A stretch of DNA of 52,140 nucleotides from Halomonas sp. 25-S5 (GTDB lineage Bacteria > Pseudomonadota > Gammaproteobacteria > Pseudomonadales > Halomonadaceae). The notes under the pieces were generated by a model. The model had not been told where the DNA came from and did not search any database. It saw nothing but the letters and a program-made list of their open reading frames with translations. Positions within the stretch are counted from its first letter, which is position 1, and each line of letters opens with the position of its first letter. Both the position numbers and the translations under genes were made by a program. Positions 7,765 to 16,767 of this stretch are shown here, one piece after another. The stretch spans positions 1-52,140 of the forward strand of contig NZ_JARANV010000028.1 of assembly GCF_029889845.1 (NCBI RefSeq). The letters run 5' to 3'.

Positions 7765-9576
7765 TTAGAATTCGTGAGCGCTCGCGTGCTCGATCATCAG
7801 CTGGAGACTCTCGCGCCCCCGCCAGCGGTTGCGGTTGAGCTTGAAGGCGCAGTGCAGCGTGGCGCCGACGCCGAAGGCCGGCATCTCACCGGGGGTCAGG
7901 GCACGGAACCAGATCGCCTTGAGGCTCGTGGCCCCAGCGGAGAGCTCCAGCATCAGGTGGCTGCCATCAGCCCCCACCGGACGCAGCGCCTCGACCAGGA
8001 ACTCGCCCTGGAACAGCGGGGCATCGAACTCCCGGCCGTAGGGCGCAAGTCGCTCGAGCTCGTCCAGGGTGGCGAGGCCGAGCTGATGGGGCGCCAGCTC
8101 GCCGTCGGTGAATATCCGAGGACAGAGTTCGGTATCGCCCAGCTGCTCGCCCACCGCCCGCAGGAAGGCCGTACGGAAGGCCGCCAGGTGCTCGCGCGGT
8201 ACCCCCACCCCGGCGGCGCCGCGGTGGCCCCCGAAGCGCGGCAGCGCCTCGGGGGCCAACTCGAAGGTCCGCTGCAGGGCGTCGCGCAGGTGCAGCCCCT
8301 CGATGGAGCGCCCGGAGCCGGTGAGCATGCCGGGGGCCGCCGCCGGGGTCAGCACCAGGGCCGGTCGGCCAAAGGCCTGCACCAGCCGGGAGGCGACGAT
8401 GCCCTGCACGCCCGGGTGACCATCCTCCAGGAAGACGACGATGGCGGGCTCTTCGGCGACCAGGGCCGGCAGGGCCAGGGCCTTGGCCTCCTCGGCCATC
8501 TCGGCCTCGATCGCCTTGCGCGACTGGTTATCCTGATCCAGCGTTTCCAGATGCCGTGCCGCAGTGGCGTCATCCGCCGCCAGCATGTAGTGCAGCGCCG
8601 CATAGGGATCGTCGAGGCGCGAACGGGCATTGATTCGCGGCCCCATCTGGAAGGCCAGGGTCTCGGCGTCGAAGGGCACGCTGTCGGCCCCCAGGCGCGC
8701 CGCCATGGCCCGCCAGCAGGCGGCCTCCATGCGATTGATCAGCGTCAGGCCGTGGGTCACCACCGCGCGGTTGGCCACGCTGCCACCCAGCGAGACGCAG
8801 TCGGCCACCGTGCCCAGCGCCACGTAGGAGAGCCAGGGCGAGAGCTTCGGGGTGGCCGGCGCCAGCACGCCCCACTCGACCAGCACCCGGCGGGCCAGCG
8901 ACATCACGAGCCACGCCACCATGCAGCCGGCGATGGTCGGGTCGGGATAGTCGCAGTCGTCGCGGGTGGGATTAACCACGGCGTAGGCCGAGGCCGGCGG
9001 GCCCTCCTGCGGCAGGGCGTGGTGGTCGCTGACCACCACCTCGATGCCGGCGGCCTTGAGTCGGGCGATGCGCGGCTCGTCGGAGCTGCCGCAGTCGGCG
9101 GTGATCACCAGGCTCGGCTGCGGCGAGAGTGCCAGGGTGCGCTCCACCAGCGGCAGGCTGATGCCGTAGCCGTCATGGATACGGTGGCCGATCAGGCTGT
9201 GCAGCTTCGCCTCGGGCACCCCGAAGAGCTCGACCAGGGTGCGCCGGATCACCACGTGGGAGGTGATGCCGTCCACGTCGTAGTCGGTGAGGATGCCGAT
9301 ATGCTCGCCATCCACCACCGCCTGGGCGATGCGCTCTGCCGCACGGCGTGCGTCGGCGAGCTTCTCGGGGTGGGCCAGGTGGCGCAGGCTGGGCGAGACC
9401 AGCGGCGCCAGCTCGCCCTGGTAGCCGGAAAGCCGCCCCGCCAGCACCCGCGCCTGGAGCTCGGTCAGGCCCTCTTCGCGGGCACGGGCATAGAGCGCCT
9501 CATCGCGGGGCCTGGGCTGGATGCGGGGGCGCAAGCGCGCCTGCAGATCAATGGGATCGGTGGTGGCGGCGTCCAA
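7765..9576 (-). CDS. recJ: Single-stranded-DNA-specific 5'-3' exonuclease RecJ
   Basis: RecJ degrades 5' ends of single-stranded DNA in RecF-pathway recombination, mismatch repair and base-excision repair. At 603 residues it is slightly longer than the E. coli enzyme (577). It has the DHH phosphoesterase motifs DYDVDG (98-103) and SDHH (DHH at 184-186), the DHHA1 region with GGHRGAAG, and a C-terminal OB-like part. A TTG start (9574-9576) is chosen because CAGGAG lies 6 bases before it. The ATG 15 codons upstream has no such site and overlaps the region next to a dispersed repeat. It lies downstream of thrC, as in other halomonads and pseudomonads. Confidence 0.93.
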   Translation of the reverse strand: MDAATTDPIDLQARLRPRIQPRPRDEALYARAREEGLTELQARVLAGRLSGYQGELAPLVSPSLRHLAHPEKLADARRAAERIAQAVVDGEHIGILTDYDVDGITSHVVIRRTLVELFGVPEAKLHSLIGHRIHDGYGISLPLVERTLALSPQPSLVITADCGSSDEPRIARLKAAGIEVVVSDHHALPQEGPPASAYAVVNPTRDDCDYPDPTIAGCMVAWLVMSLARRVLVEWGVLAPATPKLSPWLSYVALGTVADCVSLGGSVANRAVVTHGLTLINRMEAACWRAMAARLGADSVPFDAETLAFQMGPRINARSRLDDPYAALHYMLAADDATAARHLETLDQDNQSRKAIEAEMAEEAKALALPALVAEEPAIVVFLEDGHPGVQGIVASRLVQAFGRPALVLTPAAAPGMLTGSGRSIEGLHLRDALQRTFELAPEALPRFGGHRGAAGVGVPREHLAAFRTAFLRAVGEQLGDTELCPRIFTDGELAPHQLGLATLDELERLAPYGREFDAPLFQGEFLVEALRPVGADGSHLMLELSAGATSLKAIWFRALTPGEMPAFGVGATLHCAFKLNRNRWRGRESLQLMIEHASAHEF

Positions 9577-9638
9577 GCCTGACTCCTGTAATTCGCACTC
9601 ATCGGCATGGCGATGGATCATCGCCGTGCCAAACGAGG

Positions 9639-9751
9639 GGCGCCGGGGACAGGCCGAAGAGGAGGTCCTATGCCAGGGATGGCATCGGTAGCGCCCATGG
9701 AAGGGTTCACAGCGCCTCCTCGCAGGCCTGTCGCCGGATCAGCCCCGAGAG
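9639..9751. repeat. Dispersed palindromic repeat, copy 2
   Basis: This 113-bp copy of the element at 1439-1631 lacks that copy's internal insert. GGCGCCGGGGACAGG and GGAGG at one end are approximately complementary to CCTCCTCG and CCTGTCGCCGG at the other, so a transcript could fold into one long stem. It fills the gap between the thrC stop and the recJ start. It may modulate readthrough in the operon or be an inert non-autonomous mobile element. Confidence 0.75.
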
Positions 9752-9760
9752 GGAAGGCTA

Positions 9761-11149
9761 CTACCGACGGTTCTCGGCCACGAACTGCTGCACGGCGGAA
9801 AGCTCCGCGGGCAGCACGGTATAGCGCTCCTCGCGCTCCAGCAGGTCGTCCATGTGCGGCGGCAACGGCACGCCCGGGAAGCCGGCCTTGACCACCGCCT
9901 CGGCGAACTTGGCCGGGTGGGCCGTGGCCAGGGTGATCACCGGGGTCGTCGCATCGGCGCGCGCCCGCTCGGCGGCACGGTAGCCGGTGGCGGTGTGCGG
10001 GTCGAGGATCTCCTGGGTGCGGTGATGCGCCTCACGGATCACCTCGAGGATGGTGGCATCACTCACGCTGTGGCTGGCGAAGGACTCGCGCAGCCGGGCC
10101 AGCGGCGCCTCGGCCAGCGCCGAGGGCTCGCTCTGGAAGCGCTCGAGCAGGGCCTTCACCGCCGCCCCGTCGCGCTCGTAGGCCTCGAACAGCAGTCGCT
10201 CGAAGTTGGAGGACACCACGATGTCCATGGAGGGCGCCAGGGTGGCCACCAGCGCCTGCTTGGAGAAGTCGTTGTCGGCCAGGGTGCGGTGCAGAATGTC
10301 GTTGGCGTTGGTGGCGATGATGAACTGCTTCACCGGCAGTCCCATGCGCTTGGCCATGTAGCCGGCGAAGACGTTGCCGAAGTTGGCCGAGGGCACGCAG
10401 AAGCTCACTTGGCGGTGCGGCGCACCCAGCGCCACGGCCGAGGCGACGTAGTAGACGATCTGGGCCATGATGCGCGCCCAGTTGATGGAGTTCACCGCCA
10501 CCAGCCGGGTGCCATCGAGGAAGCCCTGGTCGGCGAAGCTCGCCTTGACCATGGCCTGGGCGTCATCGAAGTTGCCCTCGATGGCGACATTGAAGACGTT
10601 GTCGGCCAGCACCGTGGTCATCTGGCGGCGCTGCACCTCCGAGACCCGCTGGTAGGGGTGGAGGATGAAGATGTCGAGGTTGTCGCAGTGGCGGCAGCCC
10701 TCGATGGCCGCCGAGCCGGTGTCGCCGGAGGTCGCCCCCATGATGACGGCCCGCTCGCCGCGCTTGCGCAGGAAGTGGTCGAGGATGCGGCCGAGCAGCT
10801 GCAGGGCCACGTCCTTGAAGGCCAGCGTCGGGCCGTGGAACAGCTCCAGCAGGAAGTGGTTGGCATCGAGTTGATTGAGCGGCACCACGGCGTCGTGGCT
10901 GAAGGTGGCATAGGCCTCCTCGACGATGCCGCGGAAGGTCGCGTCGTCGATCTCGCCGTTGACGTAGGGCTTCATGACCCGGAAGGCGATCTCGGCGTAG
11001 GAGAGCCCGGCCATGGCCGCCAGGTCGTCATGGGAGAGCCGCGGGACATCCTCCGGCACATAGAGGCCGCCGTCGCTGGCCATGCCGGTGAGCACGACTT
11101 CCTCGAAGGAGAGCGCGGGCGCCTGCCCGCGGGTACTGATATAGCGCAT
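9761..11149 (-). CDS. thrC: Threonine synthase
   Basis: This PLP enzyme converts O-phosphohomoserine to threonine and phosphate, the last step of threonine synthesis. It has 462 residues and belongs to the longer, Pseudomonas/yeast-like class. The N-terminal family motif reads MRYISTRGQ. The PLP lysine is K112 in PTLAFKDVA, and the phosphate-binding region follows at GATSGDTGSAA. It starts 3 bases after the hom stop, so the two are translationally coupled and share control. No attenuator-like leader peptide rich in Thr/Ile codons was found upstream of hom. Confidence 0.96.
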   Translation of the reverse strand: MRYISTRGQAPALSFEEVVLTGMASDGGLYVPEDVPRLSHDDLAAMAGLSYAEIAFRVMKPYVNGEIDDATFRGIVEEAYATFSHDAVVPLNQLDANHFLLELFHGPTLAFKDVALQLLGRILDHFLRKRGERAVIMGATSGDTGSAAIEGCRHCDNLDIFILHPYQRVSEVQRRQMTTVLADNVFNVAIEGNFDDAQAMVKASFADQGFLDGTRLVAVNSINWARIMAQIVYYVASAVALGAPHRQVSFCVPSANFGNVFAGYMAKRMGLPVKQFIIATNANDILHRTLADNDFSKQALVATLAPSMDIVVSSNFERLLFEAYERDGAAVKALLERFQSEPSALAEAPLARLRESFASHSVSDATILEVIREAHHRTQEILDPHTATGYRAAERARADATTPVITLATAHPAKFAEAVVKAGFPGVPLPPHMDDLLEREERYTVLPAELSAVQQFVAENRR

Positions 11150-11152
11150 GGC

Positions 11153-12469
11153 TTACTCCTGCTCGTCCAGCGACTCGACGCGGATCCGCGTCACCGGGCC
11201 GGCGATGTCGGCCAGCGACTCGATCAGGCGCATCGCCTCGTTCATCTGCTTCTCGCGGGTGCGATGGGTCAACAGGATGATCGGCACCAGTTCGCCCTCG
11301 GTGGCCTCCTTCTGGATCAAGGCCTCGATCGAGATCCCCTGCTCGGAGAGGATCGTCGCCACCCGTGCCAGCACGCCGGGGCGGTCCACCGCCAGCAGCC
11401 TCAGGTAGTAGGCGGTGATGATGTCTTCCATGGGCATGATCGGCAGGTCGCACTCCGGCTCGCCGATGCCGCTGAAGGCCAGGTAGGGCACCCGATAGTG
11501 GTGGTCGGTGGCGATGTCGCGCGCCACGTCCAGCAGGTCGGCGACCACCGCGGAGGCGGTGGGCTCGGCGCCGGCACCGGCGCCGTAGTAGAGGGTCGGC
11601 CCCACGGCATCGCCCATGATGGCGATGGCGTTCTTGACGCCATGGACGCTGGCCAGCAGCCGCTCCTTGGGAATCAGGGTCGGGTGCACGCGCAGCTCGA
11701 GGCCCGCCTCGGTGCGCTTGGAGATGCCCAGGTGCTTGATGATGTAGCCCAGGTTGTCGGCCTGCTCCACGTCATCGGCGGTGATGCGCGAGATGCCCTC
11801 GGTGTAGGCCTTGTCGAACTGCAGCGGCACGCCATAGGCGATGGAAGCGAGAATGGTCAGCTTGTGGGCGGCGTCGATGCCCTCGACGTCGAAGGTCGGG
11901 TCGGCCTCGGCGTAGCCCAGTGCCTGGGCCTCGGCGAGCACGTCCTCGAAGGCACGCCCCTCGTCGCGCATGTGGGTCAGGATGTAGTTGCCGGTGCCGT
12001 TGATGATACCGGCCACCCACTCGATGCGGTTGGCGCCCAGGCCCTCGCGCAGCGACTTGATCACCGGGATGCCGCCGGCCACCGCCGCCTCGAAGGCGAC
12101 GATCACGCCCTTCTCGTGGGCGGCGCGGAAGATCTCGTTGCCGTGCACGGCGATCAGCGCCTTGTTGGCGGTGACCACGTGCTTGCCGTTGTCGATGGCG
12201 GTGAGCACCAGCTCGCGGGCCACGTCGTAGCCGCCGATCAGCTCGACCAGCACGTCGATGTCGGGGTTGGTGGCCACCTCGAAGACGTCGGAGGTGGTCC
12301 GGATGCCGGTGGTGTCACAGTCGGGATTGAGGCTGCGGAAGGCGACCTGCTCGATGACGATCGGACGCCCCGCGCGCCGGGCGATGTCGTCGGCATTGCG
12401 TGTCAGCACGTTGAAGGTTCCGCCACCGACGGTCCCCAGGCCACAGATTCCCACTCTCACCGGTTTCAA
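11153..12469 (-). CDS. hom: Homoserine dehydrogenase
   Basis: It reduces aspartate semialdehyde to homoserine with NAD(P)H, at the branch to threonine and methionine. The product has 438 residues: a Rossmann fold with GICGLGTVGGGTFNVL at the N-terminus, the catalytic homoserine dehydrogenase domain, and a C-terminal ACT domain (DRPGVLARVATILSEQGISI) expected to mediate threonine inhibition. The monofunctional form, not fused to aspartokinase, matches pseudomonads. The start is taken as TTG 12467-12469 (reading MKPVRVGICGLGT), because GAGGGG lies 7 bases before it and the family begins MKPV. An ATG two codons upstream is too close to that site. It lies between dsbC and thrC. Confidence 0.94.
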   Translation of the reverse strand: MKPVRVGICGLGTVGGGTFNVLTRNADDIARRAGRPIVIEQVAFRSLNPDCDTTGIRTTSDVFEVATNPDIDVLVELIGGYDVARELVLTAIDNGKHVVTANKALIAVHGNEIFRAAHEKGVIVAFEAAVAGGIPVIKSLREGLGANRIEWVAGIINGTGNYILTHMRDEGRAFEDVLAEAQALGYAEADPTFDVEGIDAAHKLTILASIAYGVPLQFDKAYTEGISRITADDVEQADNLGYIIKHLGISKRTEAGLELRVHPTLIPKERLLASVHGVKNAIAIMGDAVGPTLYYGAGAGAEPTASAVVADLLDVARDIATDHHYRVPYLAFSGIGEPECDLPIMPMEDIITAYYLRLLAVDRPGVLARVATILSEQGISIEALIQKEATEGELVPIILLTHRTREKQMNEAMRLIESLADIAGPVTRIRVESLDEQE

Positions 12470-12555
12470 TGTCATTCCCCTCGTTCTGGCGTGTGTCTCA
12501 GCGTGGATCGGGCCCCGTCCGGGCCCGCCGTGCCGACGTTCGTCGACGTCGGTCA

Positions 12556-13296
12556 TCACTCGTTCAGGCCGAGCATGGCGGCCAGGCGCTCCGCCGGCAC
12601 ATAGCCGGGCACCAGGCGACCGTCGGGCAGCACGATCGCCGGTGTGCCCTGGACGCCGAGCTCCATGCCCAGATGATACTGTTCCTCGACCGGATTGTCG
12701 CAGTCGGCAGCACCCGGCAGCGCTTCGTCACGCTTGGCCGCGGACAGGGCCTCGGCCGGATTGTCGGCGCACCACACCTGCTGCAGCTGCCGCCCCCCCG
12801 GCGAGCGCAGGCCGCTGCGCGGGAAGGCCAGGTAGTGCACCTCGATGCCCAGTTCGTTGAGCCGCGGCACCTCCTCATGGAGCTGCCGGCAGTAGGGGCA
12901 GGTGGTGTCGGTGAAGACCACCAGCGTGGCGCGTGGCTCGCCGGTACCGCGGAAGATCACCCGCTCGCTCTCCGGCACCGCGGCGAGACGCGCGGCGCGC
13001 TCGGCGTTGCGCCCCTGCTCGGTGAGGTTGACCAGGCCGCCCTCGCCATTCTCGTAGAGGTCGCCGACCAGGAAGTGGCTGCCCTCGGCGTTGCTGTAGA
13101 AGGTCTCGCCGCTCTCCAGCCTGACCTCAAAGAAGCCGTCCAGCGGTGTCTCGCGCACGCGTTCCACGGACATGGACTGGCCATTGACCGTGAGCGTCTC
13201 GGCCAGCTGCTCGGCCATATCGGCCTGGGCGACGGGCAGCAGGGCCAGGGAGACGGCGAACAGTGCGCCGCCGAGGGTAAGGGTCGATCGTCTCAT
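12556..13296 (-). CDS. dsbC: Thiol:disulfide interchange protein DsbC
   Basis: DsbC is a periplasmic disulfide isomerase that corrects wrong disulfides and is kept reduced by DsbD. The 246-residue precursor has a signal peptide cleaved after PVAQA (about residue 25), an N-terminal dimerisation domain, and a thioredoxin-fold domain with the active site CPYC (133-136). The cis-proline loop is GTPAIV. A second cysteine pair (VWCADN, ADCDN) matches the structural disulfide of DsbC. It sits 3 bases downstream of xerD, as in E. coli, where the order is xerD-dsbC-recJ; here hom and thrC lie between dsbC and recJ. Confidence 0.95.
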   Translation of the reverse strand: MRRSTLTLGGALFAVSLALLPVAQADMAEQLAETLTVNGQSMSVERVRETPLDGFFEVRLESGETFYSNAEGSHFLVGDLYENGEGGLVNLTEQGRNAERAARLAAVPESERVIFRGTGEPRATLVVFTDTTCPYCRQLHEEVPRLNELGIEVHYLAFPRSGLRSPGGRQLQQVWCADNPAEALSAAKRDEALPGAADCDNPVEEQYHLGMELGVQGTPAIVLPDGRLVPGYVPAERLAAMLGLNE

Positions 13297-13299
13297 GAG

Positions 13300-14202
13300 T
13301 CAGCCTCGAGGATGATGGTCGGCGTGCAGGGCTTCCAGTCGCACCTGCGCGACATGGGTATAGATCTGGGTGGTCGAGAGGTCGCTATGACCGAGCAGCA
13401 GCTGTACGACACGCAGGTTGGCCCCATGATTCAACAGATGGGTGGCGAAGGCGTGGCGCAGGGTGTGCGGCGACAGCGGTCGGTCGATGCCGGCGGTACG
13501 CGCATGGGCCTTGATACGGTGCCAGAAGGCCTGGCGCGTCAGGCAACGGTCGCCGCGCCCGGGAAACAGCGCCGGCCGGGTGATGTCGACCATCAGCGCA
13601 CCCCGGGCGCCACGCAAGTAGCGCGACAGGCACGCCACGGCCTCCTCGCCCAGTGGCACCAGGCGGTCCTTGTCGCCCTTGCCCCGCACCCGAACCACGC
13701 CCTGGCGCAGATTGACCGCGTCGGTGGTCAGCCCGACCAGCTCGCTGACCCGCAGCCCGGCGCCATAGAGGACCTCGAGCATCGCCCGGTCGCGCAGGCC
13801 CAGATCGGTGGAAAGGTCCGGGGCGGCGAGCAGGCGCTCCACCTCGGCCTCCTCCAGGGTATCGGGGAGCGAGGGGCGCACCCGGGGCAGTCGCACCTCG
13901 GCCAGCGGGTCGTGATCGACAAGCCCCTCGGCCAGCGCCCAGCGGTAGAAGCCGCGCAGGCTGGAGAGCAGCCGAGCGTTGCTGCGCAGGCTGTAACCGG
14001 CCTCGCGACGCGCGTCGAGCCAGGCCGGCAACACCGCGCCGGCCGGTGCCAGCAGCCGCTGGTCGACACTCTCGAGGCGAGCCTGCCAGGCGCTCAGGTC
14101 GTGGCGATAGGCGGCCAGGGTATTGTCGCTCGCGCCCCGCTCCAGCCACAGGCCGTCGAGGAAGGCGTCGACCAGCGCGCCCGCATCCATGGTGGTTTCC
14201 AT
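13300..14202 (-). CDS. xerD: Site-specific tyrosine recombinase XerD
   Basis: With XerC and FtsK, XerD resolves chromosome dimers at dif at the division septum. The 300-residue product is the usual size. The N-terminal SAM-like DNA-binding domain is followed by the catalytic domain with R151, K175, H246, R249, H272 and the nucleophile Y281 (TTQIYTHV), all close to E. coli XerD positions. The start METTMD is preceded by GGGAG. The open frame extends further upstream but into the region after rplS, with no matching protein. The neighbour dsbC supports XerD rather than XerC. Confidence 0.96.
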   Translation of the reverse strand: METTMDAGALVDAFLDGLWLERGASDNTLAAYRHDLSAWQARLESVDQRLLAPAGAVLPAWLDARREAGYSLRSNARLLSSLRGFYRWALAEGLVDHDPLAEVRLPRVRPSLPDTLEEAEVERLLAAPDLSTDLGLRDRAMLEVLYGAGLRVSELVGLTTDAVNLRQGVVRVRGKGDKDRLVPLGEEAVACLSRYLRGARGALMVDITRPALFPGRGDRCLTRQAFWHRIKAHARTAGIDRPLSPHTLRHAFATHLLNHGANLRVVQLLLGHSDLSTTQIYTHVAQVRLEALHADHHPRG

Positions 14203-14230
14203 ACGGCTCCCGGACAAGTCCCAGCAGCAC

Positions 14231-14265
14231 GAAACCCCGCCCCGCGGCAGCGGTGACGGGGTTTC
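14231..14265 (-). terminator. Terminator-like hairpin after rplS
   Basis: GAAACCCCG (14231-14239) and CGGGGTTTC (14257-14265) form a 9-bp stem. An inner CCGC/GCGG stem lies in the loop. It lies in the gap between rplS and xerD and probably ends the rpsP-rimM-trmD-rplS transcript. It lacks a clear run of T after the stem. Confidence 0.6.
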
Positions 14266-14320
14266 GCAAGGGGTGCGGGGCCTGGGGTCCCGACACCACG
14301 GGCCGGCAGGGGCTCTCGCC

Positions 14321-14677
14321 TCAGGCCAGCTTTTCCTTAATGCGGGCAGACCTGCCGCTGCGCTCGCGGAGGTAGTACAGCTTGGCCTGGCGCACGTCAC
14401 CGCGACGCTTGACCTCGATGGAGTCGACCAGCGGGCTGTAGGTCTGGAAGGTCCGCTCGACGCCGACCCCGTGGGAGATCTTGCGCACGGTGAAGGCCGA
14501 GTTCAGGCCGCGGTTGCGCTTGCCGATGACCACGCCTTCGAAGGCCTGGAGGCGCTCGCGGGAGCCTTCCTTGACCTTGACCTGGACGACCACGGTATCG
14601 CCGGGGGCGAAGGCCGGGACTTCCTTGCTCATCTGCTCGCTCTCGAGCGCCTGGATCACCTTGCTCTTGCTGCTCAT
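14321..14677 (-). CDS. rplS: 50S ribosomal protein L19
   Basis: L19 sits at the 30S-50S interface near the A site. The 118-residue product shows family motifs throughout: [40 protein letters not shown] and [21 protein letters not shown]. The start [12 protein letters not shown] is preceded by AAGGAG. It is the last gene of the conserved rpsP-rimM-trmD-rplS operon, here 161 bases after trmD, and is followed by a hairpin terminator. Confidence 0.98.
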   Translation of the reverse strand: MSSKSKVIQALESEQMSKEVPAFAPGDTVVVQVKVKEGSRERLQAFEGVVIGKRNRGLNSAFTVRKISHGVGVERTFQTYSPLVDSIEVKRRGDVRQAKLYYLRERSGRSARIKEKLA

Positions 14678-14838
14678 GACATTGACTCCTTGATAACCTG
14701 ATCCGCTGGTCGGCTTGCGTCGCCGGCGAATCGTGATCCCGGCGCCCGAGACGAGCTCGAGAGCGCGGGAATGCGTTGGTGACACAGGTCCGCCTGGCCC
14801 GCTCATGGGGTCGTGGCGTCCTGCACCTCCGCCCTGAC

Positions 14839-15600
14839 CTACCGGGTGGACAGGGCGTAGTCCTCGAGGAACTCCTCGAGCAGCTCGCGCTGCTCGGCAC
14901 TCAACGTCCTGCCTTCCAGCAGGTCTGGACGCCTGAGCCAGGTCCGCCCCAGGGACTGCTTGAGCCGCCAGCGCCGGATAGCACCGTGGTGGCCGCTGAG
15001 CAGGACCTCCGGCACCCGCCGCCCGTCGACTTCCTCCGGGCGCGTGTAGTGCGGACAGTCCAGCAGTCCGTCGTTGAAGGAGTCCTCGACCGCGGAATCC
15101 TGATGGCCCAGCACCCCGGGCACCAGCCTTGCCGCGGCATCGATCAGCACCATGGCCGGCAGCTCGCCGCCGCTGAGCACATAGTCGCCGATCGACCACT
15201 CCTCATCGATGTCGGCTTCCACCAGCCGCTCATCGATGCCTTCATAGCGTCCGGCCACCACCACCAGGGGTGGGCCCGATGCCAGTTCCTGCACGCCGCG
15301 CTGATCCAGGCGGCGCCCCTGGGGCGACAGGTAGATGACCTTCGCCCGTGTCCCGGTGGCCGCCTCGGCCCGCTCGCGGGCGGCGTGGATGGCCGAGCGC
15401 AGGGTGTCGACCTTCATCAGCATCCCCGGGCCACCGCCATAGGGGCGGTCGTCAACGGTGCGATGCCGGTCGGTGGCGTAGTCCCGGGGGTTCCAGAACT
15501 CGAGCGCGATGCGCCCCTTGTCCACCGCCCGGCCCGTGACGCCATGGCAAGTGATCGCCTCGAACATCTCGGGAAACAGCGACACCACCCCGATCCACAT
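14839..15600 (-). CDS. trmD: tRNA (guanine-N1)-methyltransferase TrmD
   Basis: TrmD makes m1G37 next to the anticodon, which prevents +1 frameshifting. The 253-residue product is of normal length. The SPOUT-fold trefoil-knot motifs are visible: [28 protein letters not shown] and [15 protein letters not shown], then ALEDSF-like [18 protein letters not shown]. The start at [15 protein letters not shown] fits the family. It lies 29 bases after rimM in the ribosomal-protein operon. Confidence 0.97.
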   Translation of the reverse strand: MWIGVVSLFPEMFEAITCHGVTGRAVDKGRIALEFWNPRDYATDRHRTVDDRPYGGGPGMLMKVDTLRSAIHAARERAEAATGTRAKVIYLSPQGRRLDQRGVQELASGPPLVVVAGRYEGIDERLVEADIDEEWSIGDYVLSGGELPAMVLIDAAARLVPGVLGHQDSAVEDSFNDGLLDCPHYTRPEEVDGRRVPEVLLSGHHGAIRRWRLKQSLGRTWLRRPDLLEGRTLSAEQRELLEEFLEDYALSTR

Positions 15601-15629
15601 GGCCGGCCCCGCCGGGGTCGAGCCGGGCG

Positions 15630-16178
15630 TCAAAATTCGGGATCCCAGTCGACGGTCATCACGCCGGCCTCGAGGTCCACGTCCCGCACCACCTCGCCGG
15701 GCAGGTAGGGCAGCAACCGTTCGCGGGCCTCGATGCCCTCGTCGACCTCGCCCTTGACGACCATGACGTCGTTGGCGCCGGTCTCGAACAGGGAGTCGAT
15801 GCACCCCAGCGCCAACCCGTCGCGGGTCACCACCCGGAGCCCTTCCAGCTGATACCAGTAGTAGTCATCAGCGTCGAGCGCGGGCAGTTCGGCCTTGGGC
15901 AGCAGGATCTCGGCGCCGGCCAGGGCCTCGGCCGCTTCGCGGCTATCGATGCCCTCGAGCCGGGCCACCAGGCCCTTGCCCTGGCGACGCCCCTGGACGA
16001 CGCCCACCCGGGTCAGCGTTGTCCCCTGGCGCAGCACCCAGGACGCGTAGTCGAGGATGCCCTCCATGGGGCTGGTGTACGAGTACACCTTCAGCCAGCC
16101 CTTGACGCCGTAGGGGCTGGTCAGATTGCCCAGCACCACATGATCGTCGGCGGGCTGCGCTTGCGCGTGTTCGCTCAT
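15630..16178 (-). CDS. rimM: Ribosome maturation factor RimM
   Basis: RimM helps assemble the head of the 30S subunit and binds S19. The 182-residue product has the N-terminal RimM domain ([22 protein letters not shown]) and a C-terminal PRC-barrel region ([21 protein letters not shown], ending MTVDWDPEF). It has the expected length and the expected place between rpsP and trmD. Confidence 0.96.
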   Translation of the reverse strand: MSEHAQAQPADDHVVLGNLTSPYGVKGWLKVYSYTSPMEGILDYASWVLRQGTTLTRVGVVQGRRQGKGLVARLEGIDSREAAEALAGAEILLPKAELPALDADDYYWYQLEGLRVVTRDGLALGCIDSLFETGANDVMVVKGEVDEGIEARERLLPYLPGEVVRDVDLEAGVMTVDWDPEF

Positions 16179-16223
16179 CGACGACCCCTGGACCGTTGCG
16201 TTGCAGCAGGCAAGTCAGGCCCT

Positions 16224-16472
16224 TCAGGCCTGCTTGCGGGCTTCCTTGACCAGCTCGGCGACGCGGTCGGAGAGCTGTGCGCCCTGGCTCTGCCAGTGGC
16301 TGATGCGTTCCAGGTCGACGCGCAGGCGCTCTTCCTGGCCACGGGCCACGGGGTTGAAGAAGCCCAGGCGCTCGATGAAGCGGCCGTCACGGGACTTGCG
16401 AGAATCGGTCACGGTGAGGTGGTAGAAGGGACGCTTCTTGGCGCCACCACGTGCCAGACGAATGGTAACCAT
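16224..16472 (-). CDS. rpsP: 30S ribosomal protein S16
   Basis: S16 is an early 30S assembly protein. The 82-residue product starts [20 protein letters not shown] and continues [19 protein letters not shown], both hallmarks of S16. It is the first gene of the rpsP-rimM-trmD-rplS operon. A -10-like TAGAAT lies about 165 bases upstream. Confidence 0.98.
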   Translation of the reverse strand: MVTIRLARGGAKKRPFYHLTVTDSRKSRDGRFIERLGFFNPVARGQEERLRVDLERISHWQSQGAQLSDRVAELVKEARKQA

Positions 16473-16638
16473 GCGTTGATTATCCTTCGGGTTGAAGTTG
16501 CGGATGTTTCGGCCGAGGTGCCGATACCCTGCTGGCCCTCGACGAACTGCTACGGAAAGCGGGCCGACGGCCCGGCTTCGGGTCATTCGGTCACGACGAT
16601 GGCCGCGTCGATCGCGGTCTTGCCAGTGAAGACGCGAC

Positions 16639-16644
16639 ATTCTA
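16639..16644 (-). promoter_or_regulatory. Possible -10 box of the rpsP operon
   Basis: TAGAAT on the minus strand lies between the ffh 3' repeats and rpsP. The best -35 candidate about 16 bases upstream is poor. The placement suggests a long leader (about 160 nt) before rpsP, which could carry translational control. The assignment is weak. Confidence 0.3.
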
Positions 16645-16683
16645 CGGAAAACCGCCCGACTTGGAAACCTTTTTGCGCTCGAC

Positions 16684-16767
16684 GCCGCGCCATGCGCCGC
16701 GCCATGCGCCGCGCCATGCGCCGCGCCATGCGCCGGCTCAGCGCCGGCTCAGCGCCGGCTCAGCGCC
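16684..16767. repeat. Tandem repeats at the ffh 3' end (12-mer x4, 11-mer x3)
   Basis: A 12-bp unit containing CGCGCCATGCGC repeats four times (CATG at 16691, 16703, 16715 and 16727). It runs straight into an 11-bp unit GGCTCAGCGCC repeated three times (starts 16735, 16746, 16757). The last 11-mer overlaps the ffh stop codon (TGA at 16760-16762). The array lies in the ffh-rpsP gap and can vary in copy number by slippage. Confidence 0.85.

Noticed and set aside
7774..9582. 602-codon plus-strand open frame opposite recJ
   Set aside because: It is antisense to RecJ with intact DHH motifs, and the translated sequence has no recognisable domain.
12475..12559. Longer hom N-terminus from an ATG overlapping the dsbC stop
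   Set aside because: The added residues do not resemble homoserine dehydrogenase, and the family start MKPVRVGICG has its own ribosome binding site.
9854..12604. 916-codon plus-strand open frame
   Set aside because: It lies antisense to thrC and hom, which have clear motifs. Its product is low-complexity and His/Gly/Val-rich, typical of a high-GC shadow frame.
16684..16767. CRISPR-like array
   Set aside because: Units are only 11-12 bp and directly adjoining, with no spacers and no cas genes.
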